Below, one piece after another: positions 36,523-44,112 of a DNA stretch of 64,000 nt (its first letter is position 1; the number at the start of each line of letters is the position of its first letter). Source of the DNA: Oribacterium sp. C9 (GTDB lineage Bacteria; Bacillota; Clostridia; Lachnospirales; Lachnospiraceae). The position numbers and the translations under genes were made by a program. The stretch lies in the NCBI RefSeq assembly GCF_002007235.1, contig NZ_MUHW01000002.1:62001-126000 (forward strand), written 5' to 3'. The notes under the pieces are model-generated. The model was given only the letters and a program-made list of their open reading frames with translations. It had not been told where the DNA came from and did no database searches.

Positions 36523-36637
36523 AATTCTCTCCTAACCATGTTGCAAAAATTTCCGTTCCTTTGATTCAGGAACTTTTTAACTCATACTTCTATATGTCTT
36601 TACACGATAGTCCAATATTCCCACTGCCATATCATCT

Positions 36638-36678
36638 AAAAAATAGTGATGAAAGAAATACATGATTTCTTTCATCAC
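36638..36678 (-). terminator. Terminator of metA
   Basis: Perfect 13-base-pair stem GTGATGAAAGAAA / TTTCTTTCATCAC with a 7-base loop, then TATTTTTT on the minus strand. Confidence 0.92.
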
Positions 36679-36762
36679 CAAAAAGTCACTATAATAAACC
36701 TTCATCCTGCTCTGACTCTGTTTCGTCCAATGTCTATGACCTTCTACAAACAGTTACACATA

Positions 36763-37764
36763 TCAGCTCTTTTTAAAAGAAAGTGTGGTATCTCTCTCCA
36801 GGAAATGGTTTCCATCCTTTACATAACTGTCATACCACACCGGCTTAAGATCCCTAAGATCATAAGGTGTTTCCTGATATACGAAGTTAAGCCAGTTTGT
36901 ATATGTACAGTTTGATGTGGATCTCCAGCTGAGTATAGGCTCCTTTTCCGGGTCGTCATCAGTGTAGTAATTTACGGGAATATCCGGATTCAGACCTTTA
37001 GCCAAATCCCTCTTATATTCTTTATCCAGATCATACTTATCATACTCTGAATGACCGGTAATGAATATCTGTCTGCTTGAGCAAGCCAGAATCATGTACG
37101 AACCGCCTTCTGCAGGATCAACGGATTCAGCCACGACATAAAGCTCGGGATTACTGCGAACAGCCCGCTCATCTATACCCGTATATCTGGATACAGGCAC
37201 ATAAAAGAAATCGTCCATTCCTCTCATGATCATCTTTTTTCTATGAAGCACCTTATGACGATATACACCTGACAGCTTCTTCGGAAGCATGACCTTCCTG
37301 ATACCATAGTGATAGTAAAGTCCCGCCTGAGCTCCCCAGCAGATATGGAATGTTGAGAACACATGAGTCTCGGACCATTTCATGATCTCCGTCAGCTCAT
37401 TCCAGTACTCCACTTCCTCAAAAGGCATCTTCTCCACAGGCGCACCTGTGATGATGAGTCCGTCAAAAAGCTCATCTTCTATCTGATCCAGGGTCACATA
37501 AAATTTATTAAGATGTGATGCATTGGTATGGGTGGACTCATGAGTGGCCACCTTCATCAATGTGATCTCTGTCTGAATAGGAAAATTTGACAGAACTCTA
37601 AGTATATCAAGCTCCGTGTCCTCCTTGAGAGGCATAAGATTGAGTATACATATGCGTAAAGGACGAATCTCCTGTGACTGGGCACGCTGCTCGTCCATCA
37701 CGAAAATGTTTTCAGTCTCCAATATGTGTTTTGCCGGTAAATCATTCTGTACTTTAATTGGCAT
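36763..37764 (-). CDS. metA: Homoserine O-acetyltransferase, MetA family
   Basis: First committed step of methionine synthesis, acylating homoserine. From the chosen start the protein has 333 residues and a glutamine-amidotransferase-like fold. The nucleophile C142 in FHICWGAQAG and E111 in GAPVE are visible. In this family a glutamate at 111 goes with acetyl-CoA use and a glycine with succinyl-CoA, so acetyl transfer is predicted despite the traditional succinyltransferase name. AAAGGAGATG precedes the ATG at 37764; the longer frame to 37824 lacks a good site. It is divergent from metK but has no S-box of its own. Confidence 0.94.
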   Translation of the reverse strand: MPIKVQNDLPAKHILETENIFVMDEQRAQSQEIRPLRICILNLMPLKEDTELDILRVLSNFPIQTEITLMKVATHESTHTNASHLNKFYVTLDQIEDELFDGLIITGAPVEKMPFEEVEYWNELTEIMKWSETHVFSTFHICWGAQAGLYYHYGIRKVMLPKKLSGVYRHKVLHRKKMIMRGMDDFFYVPVSRYTGIDERAVRSNPELYVVAESVDPAEGGSYMILACSSRQIFITGHSEYDKYDLDKEYKRDLAKGLNPDIPVNYYTDDDPEKEPILSWRSTSNCTYTNWLNFVYQETPYDLRDLKPVWYDSYVKDGNHFLERDTTLSFKKS

Positions 37765-37871
37765 ATGAACATCTCCTTTAACCGGGAAAATCCCTTGATC
37801 TTTGTACTGTTCTAACCTGTACAAATGCTATCCTTACCCGATAAAACCTGAGAAGATAGACAATTAAACTT

Positions 37872-37900
37872 AGTATACATTAAAAAAATAAGAAATTAAA
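37872..37900 (-). promoter_or_regulatory. Promoter of metA
   Basis: TTTAAT, 17 bases, TATACT on the minus strand, with a leader of about 100 bases. Confidence 0.6.
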
Positions 37901-38005
37901 CATCATTAGTTCCATAAGTCCTCTTATATAGGATGATTTTTCTGCCGAAAATAATCAGTAAGAGATGTATTTTACACAATTAGATGGTAATGTATATATC
38001 ATAGG

Positions 38006-38033
38006 TTGACATTCAGCTTATATCTGTTACAAT
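38006..38033 (+). promoter_or_regulatory. Promoter of the metK riboswitch transcript
   Basis: TTGACA, 16 bases, TACAAT, just upstream of the S-box aptamer. Confidence 0.82.
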
Positions 38034-38050
38034 AGCCATCGAATTGAATA

Positions 38051-38200
38051 CTTATTCAGAGTCGGTGGAGCTACATAGGAGCTATGAAACCGCAGCAACC
38101 CCGTAAAAACGGAAGGTGCTAACCTGAGCGAACTAATTTTGTTTCGAACAATAAGAGGATGCTTGTTACAGCCGGTCGATTGTTCGACGGGCTTTTTCTT
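38051..38200 (+). ncRNA. SAM-I (S-box) riboswitch with terminator/antiterminator
   Basis: The aptamer has P1 CTTATT (38051-38056) pairing with AATAAG (38150-38155), the core AGAG...GGTGGAG, ATGAAACC, GCAACC and GGTGCTAA, matching the S-box consensus. Downstream, TCGAACAAT (38144-38152) is complementary to ATTGTTCGA (38179-38187), forming an antiterminator that excludes the terminator AGCCGGTCGA / TCGACGGGCT (38170-38193), which has one mismatch and a T-rich tail. SAM stabilises P1, which uses the left arm of the antiterminator and so allows termination. metK would be on when SAM is low. Confidence 0.95.
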
Positions 38201-38309
38201 TTGTCTAAGGAGCTTTACATCGCATCTTTTGATTCGTTTGTTTTGCATCCCGTCATCCATATTTCTTTTTCGAAACGTCAGGGCGCTATGCGCCAGAAAG
38301 GATTTTTAT

Positions 38310-39368
38310 ATGTTATTTTCATCAGAGCAGGTATCTAACGGACACCCTGATAAGATCTGTGACCAGATTTCAGATGCTATCGTTACAGATATTCTTCAGC
38401 ATGATAAGGCAGGACGAATTGCTGCCGAAACAACAATTAAGGATTATGAGATCACTATTCTCGGAGAAGTTACAACAAACTATGATCCTGATTACGAGAC
38501 ATTAACTCGTGATGTTCTCAAGAAGATCGGACTCACAGATGTAGATAAGTACAACATCCGCCTTCTTATTTCCAAGCAGTCACCTGATATCGCAATGGGC
38601 GTAGATAATGACGGTGCCGGAGATCAGGGTATGATGTTCGGATATGCAACAAACGAAACAGAAGAGCTTCTTCCTATCCCTTATGTTCTTTCCAACAGAG
38701 CTCTTCTCAAGCTCAGAGAGTTCAACATCAAGGATGGCTTCAAGCAGCTTCGTCCGGATGCCAAGGCACAGGTATCCTTCGACTACGACACACACCGTAT
38801 CGATACCTTCCTTATTTCCACACAGCATGCAGAAGAGACTTCTCTTGACAAGGTTCGCGAGATCGTTTCCGCCATCATGAAGGAGACAGCCGAGGAGCTT
38901 TCACTCAATACTGACTTCAGAGTTCTCGTAAATCCTACAGGACGTTTTGTTATGGGTTCATCCTTTGCGGATTCAGGTCTTACAGGACGTAAGATCATTG
39001 CCGACACCTACGGCGGAGCAGCTCACCACGGCGGCGGAGCTTTCTCAGGAAAGGATCCAAGTAAGGTTGACCGCTCAGCAGCATATATGGCACGTAAGAT
39101 AGCAAGAGATATCGTAAAGGCAGGAAAGGCTGACCGTTGCGAAGTTCAGCTTGCATACGCTATCGGTGTGGCAGAGCCTGTTTCTGTTTACGTTGACTGC
39201 TTCGGCACAGAGAAGGAAGACCGCAACAAGATCTGGGATGAGATCAAGCATGATTATGATCTCACACCAAAGGGAATCATCTCTTCCCTCAAGCTTAGAG
39301 ATGTAGATTACAATCTCGTTTCAAGCTACGGTCACTTCGGTAAGTCAGAGCTTCCATGGGAGCAGTGA
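38310..39368 (+). CDS. metK: S-adenosylmethionine synthetase
   Basis: Makes SAM from ATP and methionine. The chosen ATG at 38310 has AAAGGA upstream; the longer frame from 38139 runs through the riboswitch and is rejected. The protein has 352 residues, about 30-40 shorter than E. coli MetK, mainly through a shorter central part and an early end at PWEQ. The core motifs are intact: GHPDKICDQISDA, GAGDQGMMFGYA, NPTGRFV, DTYGGAAHHGGGAFSGKDP and KVDRSAAY. A GGCGC-TAT-GCGCC hairpin sits just before the ribosome binding site. Confidence 0.95.
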   Translation: MLFSSEQVSNGHPDKICDQISDAIVTDILQHDKAGRIAAETTIKDYEITILGEVTTNYDPDYETLTRDVLKKIGLTDVDKYNIRLLISKQSPDIAMGVDNDGAGDQGMMFGYATNETEELLPIPYVLSNRALLKLREFNIKDGFKQLRPDAKAQVSFDYDTHRIDTFLISTQHAEETSLDKVREIVSAIMKETAEELSLNTDFRVLVNPTGRFVMGSSFADSGLTGRKIIADTYGGAAHHGGGAFSGKDPSKVDRSAAYMARKIARDIVKAGKADRCEVQLAYAIGVAEPVSVYVDCFGTEKEDRNKIWDEIKHDYDLTPKGIISSLKLRDVDYNLVSSYGHFGKSELPWEQ

Positions 39369-39400
39369 TTTGACACTTTCTCATCATTAGATTAAATTAG

Positions 39401-39428
39401 ATGCAGCTGCTTCGGCGGCTGCATTTTC
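39401..39428 (+). terminator. Terminator of metK
   Basis: ATGCAGC / GCTGCAT stem followed by TTTTCTG. Confidence 0.8.
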
Positions 39429-39448
39429 TGTTATATCGTATTATACCG

Positions 39449-39483
39449 GATATCAGTGTCCGAAATATTCCGACACTGATATC
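39449..39483 (+). other. Perfect hairpin in the leader of the 39511 gene
   Basis: Twelve-base-pair arms GATATCAGTGTC / GACACTGATATC around an 11-base loop, ending about 13 bases before the Shine-Dalgarno. It could be a second metK terminator (followed by ACATTTTCC) or a regulatory structure of the next gene. Confidence 0.6.
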
Positions 39484-39510
39484 ACATTTTCCTCCCGGAG
39501 GTAAAAACAG

Positions 39511-40224
39511 TTGAGTAATCCTTCAGCAAATTCAAAAAAATATACATTATGGTATGATTGGCTGACCTATGACCTTATTTTCGGAATAGCACTTCAGATC
39601 GGCATTTTATTGATTTCTGTATTTGTATGGCATATGCGCTTCCCAAAGCTGACCTTTGAAAAAGCCGCTGTGTTGAATATGCTGTATCTCACTCTGTTCC
39701 TGCCCTTCTTTGTGGGTGTACTGGGACTGTGGGCAAGGACAAGTGATCTGCCGGTATGGGCAAAGTTCTTTACTTCTGTCTCGCTTCCTGTACTGATACT
39801 CGGGATCATATCCGCAACAGTTTTATGTATTGTGCCTCCCTACTGTTCCAGCACCACAAATCCTGGGCACTATATGTCAGTGGATAATGATGTAGATCAG
39901 AAAAGCTTCGACATATGCACGGAGCTTTTCCCTGACTATATAGCATCAGACTCTCAGAACACCTCATACCGCTACTACAAGTACAGCAGTATCCTTGAAA
40001 ATGACTTTCATCTCAGTCTCGGCGAAACTATTTCTGAAGACAGTTTCAAGGAGGAAAGCGACCGTATCCTTTCCCTCGATATCTTAAAGGATGCCTCCAT
40101 TTCATCTTCAAAGGATATCACCCTCATCGACACCACATTAAACGGAGATCTGATTATACACGTCACTCTCGACAACGCATATAACCGGATAATATATTCC
40201 GCCGGCTACAACAGACTGCACTGA
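39511..40224 (+). CDS. Membrane protein of unknown function
   Basis: A 237-residue protein starting at a TTG with GGAGG nine bases upstream. Three hydrophobic segments (about residues 21-42, 52-73 and 87-110) are followed by a Ser/Asp-rich extracytoplasmic or cytoplasmic domain of about 120 residues with an alternating strand pattern (ITLIDTTLNGDLIIHVTL). I recognise no family. It has the same codon style as its neighbours and lies between metK and a bidirectional terminator, so it seems a single gene or read-through partner of metK. Confidence 0.7.
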   Translation: MSNPSANSKKYTLWYDWLTYDLIFGIALQIGILLISVFVWHMRFPKLTFEKAAVLNMLYLTLFLPFFVGVLGLWARTSDLPVWAKFFTSVSLPVLILGIISATVLCIVPPYCSSTTNPGHYMSVDNDVDQKSFDICTELFPDYIASDSQNTSYRYYKYSSILENDFHLSLGETISEDSFKEESDRILSLDILKDASISSSKDITLIDTTLNGDLIIHVTLDNAYNRIIYSAGYNRLH

Positions 40225-40331
40225 ACAGCATAATATTTTAAGTCTGAAAAAAAGCGCACTGTCATGAATGAATTTTACCGAGCACGGAGGACATCCCCGG
40301 CTTTATATCACGCAAAAGTTTTCCAGAAAGT

Positions 40332-40365
40332 AAAAGACCGGTCAGATTTTTCTGACCGGTCTTTT
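40332..40365. terminator. Bidirectional terminator between the 39511 gene and tpiA
   Basis: Perfect 15-base-pair stem AAAAGACCGGTCAGA / TCTGACCGGTCTTTT with loop of four T. Confidence 0.92.
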
Positions 40366-40401
40366 CAGGAAGATATTAATCAATCAGCTAAGCTGATGTG
40401 A

Positions 40402-41151
40402 TCACTTATTGTAGTTTACGATGGTGCCGAAATCTGGCTTAAGTGAAGCACCACCGATAAGTCCGCCATCGATGTCGGGCTTGGATAAAAGCTCAGCGGC
40501 ATTGCCTGCATTCATTGATCCGCCGTACTGGATGCGAACAGCCTCAGCAGTAGCTGCATCATACAGCTTTGCAATAAGATCACGGATAAGCTTACAAACT
40601 TCTTCTGCCTGATCTGAAGTAGCTGTCTCGCCTGTTCCGATAGCCCAGATAGGCTCGTATGCGATAACAAGCTCCTTAACCTGATCAGCGGTTACCCCGT
40701 CAAGATCCCATGTGATCTGTCTTTCGATCCACTCTTTGTAAGTACCTGCCTTACGAAGTGCTAATGACTCACCGCAGCAAAGGATAGGCTTAAGACCTGA
40801 AGCAAATGCCTTCTTAACCTTTGCATTGATAAGGATATCATTCTCACCAAAGATATCTCTTCTCTCGGAATGTCCGATGATGATGTATTCAACGCCTGCA
40901 TCCTTAAGCATAGGAGCTGAAATCTCACCTGTGAAAGCACCCTTGTCTTCAATATAGAAGTTCTCGGCACCAACATGAACATTTGTGCCCTTAACAGCCT
41001 CAACTACAGGAATGATATCTATTGCAGGTACACAGTAAACCACGTCAACATCATCATTCTGTACCAGTGGCTTTAATGTCTCAACAAGCTTAACAGCCTC
41101 TGAAGGAACCATGTTCATCTTCCAGTTTCCGGCAATAATCTTCTTTCTCAT
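40402..41151 (-). CDS. tpiA: Triosephosphate isomerase
   Basis: Interconverts dihydroxyacetone phosphate and glyceraldehyde 3-phosphate. The 249-residue TIM barrel has GNWKMN with the catalytic lysine, IIGHSERR with the electrophilic histidine, and [11 protein letters not shown] with the catalytic glutamate. A GAGG ribosome binding site lies upstream. It follows pgk by 24 bases and ends the gapA-pgk-tpiA run. Confidence 0.98.
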   Translation of the reverse strand: MRKKIIAGNWKMNMVPSEAVKLVETLKPLVQNDDVDVVYCVPAIDIIPVVEAVKGTNVHVGAENFYIEDKGAFTGEISAPMLKDAGVEYIIIGHSERRDIFGENDILINAKVKKAFASGLKPILCCGESLALRKAGTYKEWIERQITWDLDGVTADQVKELVIAYEPIWAIGTGETATSDQAEEVCKLIRDLIAKLYDAATAEAVRIQYGGSMNAGNAAELLSKPDIDGGLIGGASLKPDFGTIVNYNK

Positions 41152-41175
41152 ATTAAGAAACCTCTTTTCATTAAA

Positions 41176-42396
41176 TCAATTCTTATCATCAGCTGCAGCT
41201 ACACCAGGAAGCTCCTTACCCTCAAGGAACTCAAGTGATGCTCCACCACCTGTTGAGATGTGTGACATCTTGTCGCCATATCCAAGCTGATTTACAGCAG
41301 CTGCAGAATCACCGCCACCGATGATAGTAGTAGCATCAGTATCTGCAAGTGCCTTGGCTACAGACTTTGTTCCTGCAGCAAGAGTAGGGTTCTCGAATAC
41401 ACCCATAGGTCCGTTCCATACTACTGTCTTAGCTGACTTAACAGCCTCTGCATAAAGCTCCTGAGTCTTAGGTCCGATATCCATACCCATTCTGTCAGCA
41501 GGAATCTTATCGATATCAACTACAACTGTATCGATCGGTCCATCGATAGGCTCCGGGAAATGATCTGTTGTTACAGCATCTACAGGAAGAAGGAGCTTCT
41601 TACCAAGCTTCTGTGCCTTCTCGATCATCTCCTTGCAGTAATCAAGCTTAGTCTCATCGCAAAGTGATGTACCGATCTCATAGCCCTGTGCTTTTGCAAA
41701 TGTATATGCCATACCTCCACCGATGATAAGTGTATCGCACTTCTCAAGGAGATTTGAAATAACATTGAGCTTATCAGCAACCTTTGCACCGCCAAGGATA
41801 GCTACGAATGGACGTACAGGATTCTCTACAGCCTGACCAAGGAACTTGATCTCCTTCTGCATAAGGTATCCTACAGCATGAGGTCCGTTAAGGAACTGAG
41901 TAACACCTACATTTGAGCAGTGTGCTCTGTGAGCTGTACCGAATGCATCATTTACAAATACATCTGCGATAGACGCAAGATCCTTTGAGAAAGCCTCACC
42001 GTTCTTAGTCTCTTCTGCTCTGTAACGTGTATTCTCAAGGAGAATAACATCTCCATCCTTCATCTCAGCTACTGCGGCCTTAGCATTGGCACCAACCACC
42101 TCAGGATCTGCAGCAAACTTAACTTCCTGACCAAGAAGCTCTGAAAGTCTCTTCGCAACAGGCGCAAGTGTCTTTGAAGGCTTATCCTCTTCTGTCTTTA
42201 CCTTGCCAAGGTGTGAGCAAAGGATAACCTTGCCGCCGTCAGCGATAAGCTTTTTGATTGTTGGAAGTGCAGCTACCAGTCTGTTCTCATCAGTGATCTT
42301 ACCCTCCTTAAGAGGTACGTTAAAATCACATCTGCAAAGAACTCTCTTTCCTTTAACATCGATGTCATCGACTGTTAACTTGTTTAATCCTGCCAT
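41176..42396 (-). CDS. pgk: Phosphoglycerate kinase
   Basis: Transfers phosphate from 1,3-bisphosphoglycerate to ADP. The 406-residue protein has RCDFNVPLK near the N-terminus, SHLGK, LLENTRY, the hinge region with [12 protein letters not shown] and the C-terminal GGGDSAAAV nucleotide site. AAGGAG precedes the ATG. Between gapA and pgk lies a terminator followed by a compact, strongly paired element, so pgk may be expressed by read-through, its own promoter, or both. Confidence 0.98.
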   Translation of the reverse strand: MAGLNKLTVDDIDVKGKRVLCRCDFNVPLKEGKITDENRLVAALPTIKKLIADGGKVILCSHLGKVKTEEDKPSKTLAPVAKRLSELLGQEVKFAADPEVVGANAKAAVAEMKDGDVILLENTRYRAEETKNGEAFSKDLASIADVFVNDAFGTAHRAHCSNVGVTQFLNGPHAVGYLMQKEIKFLGQAVENPVRPFVAILGGAKVADKLNVISNLLEKCDTLIIGGGMAYTFAKAQGYEIGTSLCDETKLDYCKEMIEKAQKLGKKLLLPVDAVTTDHFPEPIDGPIDTVVVDIDKIPADRMGMDIGPKTQELYAEAVKSAKTVVWNGPMGVFENPTLAAGTKSVAKALADTDATTIIGGGDSAAAVNQLGYGDKMSHISTGGGASLEFLEGKELPGVAAADDKN

Positions 42397-42487
42397 ATGA
42401 ATCTCCTTTTCGGGAGGCCCTTCCCTCCCTTATATTATTTTCACATTAAATTATAAAGAAATTTAACTTTTTTGTGTGTTTTTTCCT

Positions 42488-42518
42488 AAATCCAGTAGGG
42501 AAAAACCCTACTGGATTT
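42488..42518. other. 13-bp hairpin upstream of pgk
   Basis: AAATCCAGTAGGG / CCCTACTGGATTT with a loop of five A. Neither strand has a T-tract directly after the stem, so it is more likely a processing or stability hairpin than a terminator. Confidence 0.6.
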
Positions 42519-42598
42519 CGCGTTGGCCGTCAAATGGTCAATCACGCTTTTGTGCAAGCACATCGCGTGCTTGCCCGCTTGACGGCCTTATCGCGAAA
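42516..42598. other. Nested inverted-repeat element between gapA and pgk
   Basis: Outer arms TTTCGCG (42516-42522) and CGCGAAA (42592-42598); middle arms GGCCGTCAA (42525-42533) and TTGACGGCC (42579-42587); inner hairpin GCAAGCAC / GTGCTTGC (42554-42574). It directly abuts the T-tract of the gapA terminator. The placement and the inner GCAAGC / GCTTGC word resemble the element at 19384-19553. Confidence 0.65.
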
Positions 42599-42633
42599 AA
42601 AAGAGGCCCAGGCCCATATAGGCCGGACCTCTT
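42596..42633 (-). terminator. Terminator of gapA
   Basis: On the minus strand AAGAGG and CCTCTT arms plus inner CC and GGCC pairs, followed by seven T. Confidence 0.85.
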
Positions 42634-42667
42634 AAAAAGTCATGTTTTATTTATCTTCCAAGGATAA

Positions 42668-43684
42668 TTACTTAAGAAGGCTTCCGAAGTGCTTGATAGT
42701 ACGAACCATCTGGCTTGTGTATGAATTCTCGTTGTCATACCATGAAACAACCTGTACCTGTGTGGTTCCGTTGTCAAGAGGAAGAACCATTGTCTGGGTT
42801 GCATCAAATAATGAACCGAATCTCATTCCAACGATATCTGAAGAAACGATCTCGTCCTCGTTGTAACCGAAGCTCTCGTTGCTTGCTGCCTTCATAGCTG
42901 CATTGATCTGATCCTTTGTAACGTTTCCTTCAACTACTGCTGTAAGGATAGTTGTTGATCCTGTAGGAGTCGGAACACGCTGAGCAGCGCCGATAAGCTT
43001 TCCGTTAAGCTCAGGAATAACAAGTCCGATTGCCTTTGCTGCACCTGTTGAGTTAGGAACGATGTTGCATGCTGCTGCACGTGAACGTCTCTTGTCACCC
43101 TTTCTCTGAGGTCCGTCAAGTGTCATCTGATCGCCAGTGTAAGCATGAATTGTGCACATGATACCTGACTTGATAGTAGCAAGATCGTTAAGAGCCTTAG
43201 CCATAGGAGCTAAGCAGTTTGTTGTACAAGAAGCTGCAGAGATGATCTTGTCGTCCTTTGTAAGGTTCTGGTGGTTAACATTGTAAACGATAGTAGGAAG
43301 ATCATTTCCTGCAGGAGCAGAAATGATAACGTGCTTAGCACCTGCATCGATGTGAGCCTGTGACTTATCCTTGCTTGTATAGAAACCTGTACACTCAAGA
43401 ACAACGTCTACACCAAGCTGTCCCCAAGGAAGGTTCTTAGCGTCTGCTTCCTTGTAGATTGTGATCTTCTTTCCGTCAACAGTGATGGAATCCTCACCGA
43501 AAGAAACCTTATCACAGAGCTCGTAACGACCCTGTGTGCTGTCGTACTTAAGAAGATGTGCAAGCATCTCAGGGCTTGTAAGATCGTTGATTGCAACAAT
43601 TTCAAATCCCTCTGCACCAAACATCTGTCTGAATGCAAGACGACCGATACGACCAAATCCATTAATAGCAACTTTTACTGCCAT
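42668..43684 (-). CDS. gapA: Glyceraldehyde-3-phosphate dehydrogenase (NAD type)
   Basis: Oxidises glyceraldehyde 3-phosphate with phosphate and NAD. The 338-residue protein has [12 protein letters not shown] at the Rossmann fold, the second-strand aspartate in AINDLT favouring NAD, the catalytic cysteine in SCTTNCLAP, and WYDNENSY at the C-terminal end. AGGAGGA precedes the ATG. The promoter carries a palindrome fitting Rex, so redox (NADH) control is proposed. First gene of the gapA-pgk-tpiA run. Confidence 0.98.
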   Translation of the reverse strand: MAVKVAINGFGRIGRLAFRQMFGAEGFEIVAINDLTSPEMLAHLLKYDSTQGRYELCDKVSFGEDSITVDGKKITIYKEADAKNLPWGQLGVDVVLECTGFYTSKDKSQAHIDAGAKHVIISAPAGNDLPTIVYNVNHQNLTKDDKIISAASCTTNCLAPMAKALNDLATIKSGIMCTIHAYTGDQMTLDGPQRKGDKRRSRAAACNIVPNSTGAAKAIGLVIPELNGKLIGAAQRVPTPTGSTTILTAVVEGNVTKDQINAAMKAASNESFGYNEDEIVSSDIVGMRFGSLFDATQTMVLPLDNGTTQVQVVSWYDNENSYTSQMVRTIKHFGSLLK

Positions 43685-43749
43685 AGTAAATATCCTCCTG
43701 ATATTTTCAAATGATATGTTAATTGGATGAAATTTCCATCAGCACAGCT

Positions 43750-43778
43750 ATTGTATGTCATCAAATGTATTTTTGCAA
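43750..43778 (-). promoter_or_regulatory. Promoter of gapA
   Basis: TTGCAA, 17 bases, TACAAT. The -35 box lies inside a small inverted repeat, TTTTGCA-AG-TGCAAAA (43771-43786). Confidence 0.78.
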
Positions 43779-43794
43779 GTGCAAAAAGCCAAAT

Positions 43795-43811
43795 TTGTGA
43801 AATATTTCACA
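43795..43811. promoter_or_regulatory. Rex-like (TTGTGAAATATTTCACA) operator upstream of gapA
   Basis: The sequence holds a perfect 16-bp palindrome (43796-43811) and fits the Rex consensus TTGTGAA-N4-TTCACAA at all but the last base. It also fits the CRP/FNR half-sites TGTGA-N6-TCACA, centred about 60 bases before the expected start site, so an activator role cannot be excluded. The rest of the gap to 44008 shows no gene. Confidence 0.65.
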
Positions 43812-44008
43812 CAAATTTTCGTGTTTTCGTAATTCTAACTTAAATTATCGTGGGTTTTTGATGTTTTTCCTATATTGTTAACATTGAGTCAATCAAAATT
43901 AATTTTTTCACAAACACCTTTTCTGTTATTATTTCGCATACAATCGCATTTGTCTTCAAGGATCCGTCTGCTGATCTTTCTTACCGCCTTACGATCTTCC
44001 AAATAAAA

Positions 44009-44042
44009 AAAGATACCGAAGCCTGATGGCTTCGATATCTTT
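44009..44042 (-). terminator. Terminator of the Na/Pi transporter gene
   Basis: AAAGATACCGAAGCC pairs with GGCTTCGATATCTTT (one mismatch) around TGAT, with a T-tract on the minus strand. Confidence 0.88.
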
Positions 44043-44112
44043 TGAAATCACTATTGCATAAATTAGATAACTTATCGCAAGACCCATGAATGTCTGCTTT
44101 TAATATCATCCT

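Noticed and set aside
37765-38000. Search for an S-box on metA
   Set aside because: No AGAG...GGTGGAG or GCAACC core on the minus strand in the metA leader.
38139-38309. N-terminal extension of MetK
   Set aside because: It is translated from the riboswitch terminator region; the ATG at 38310 begins the conserved MetK N-terminus.
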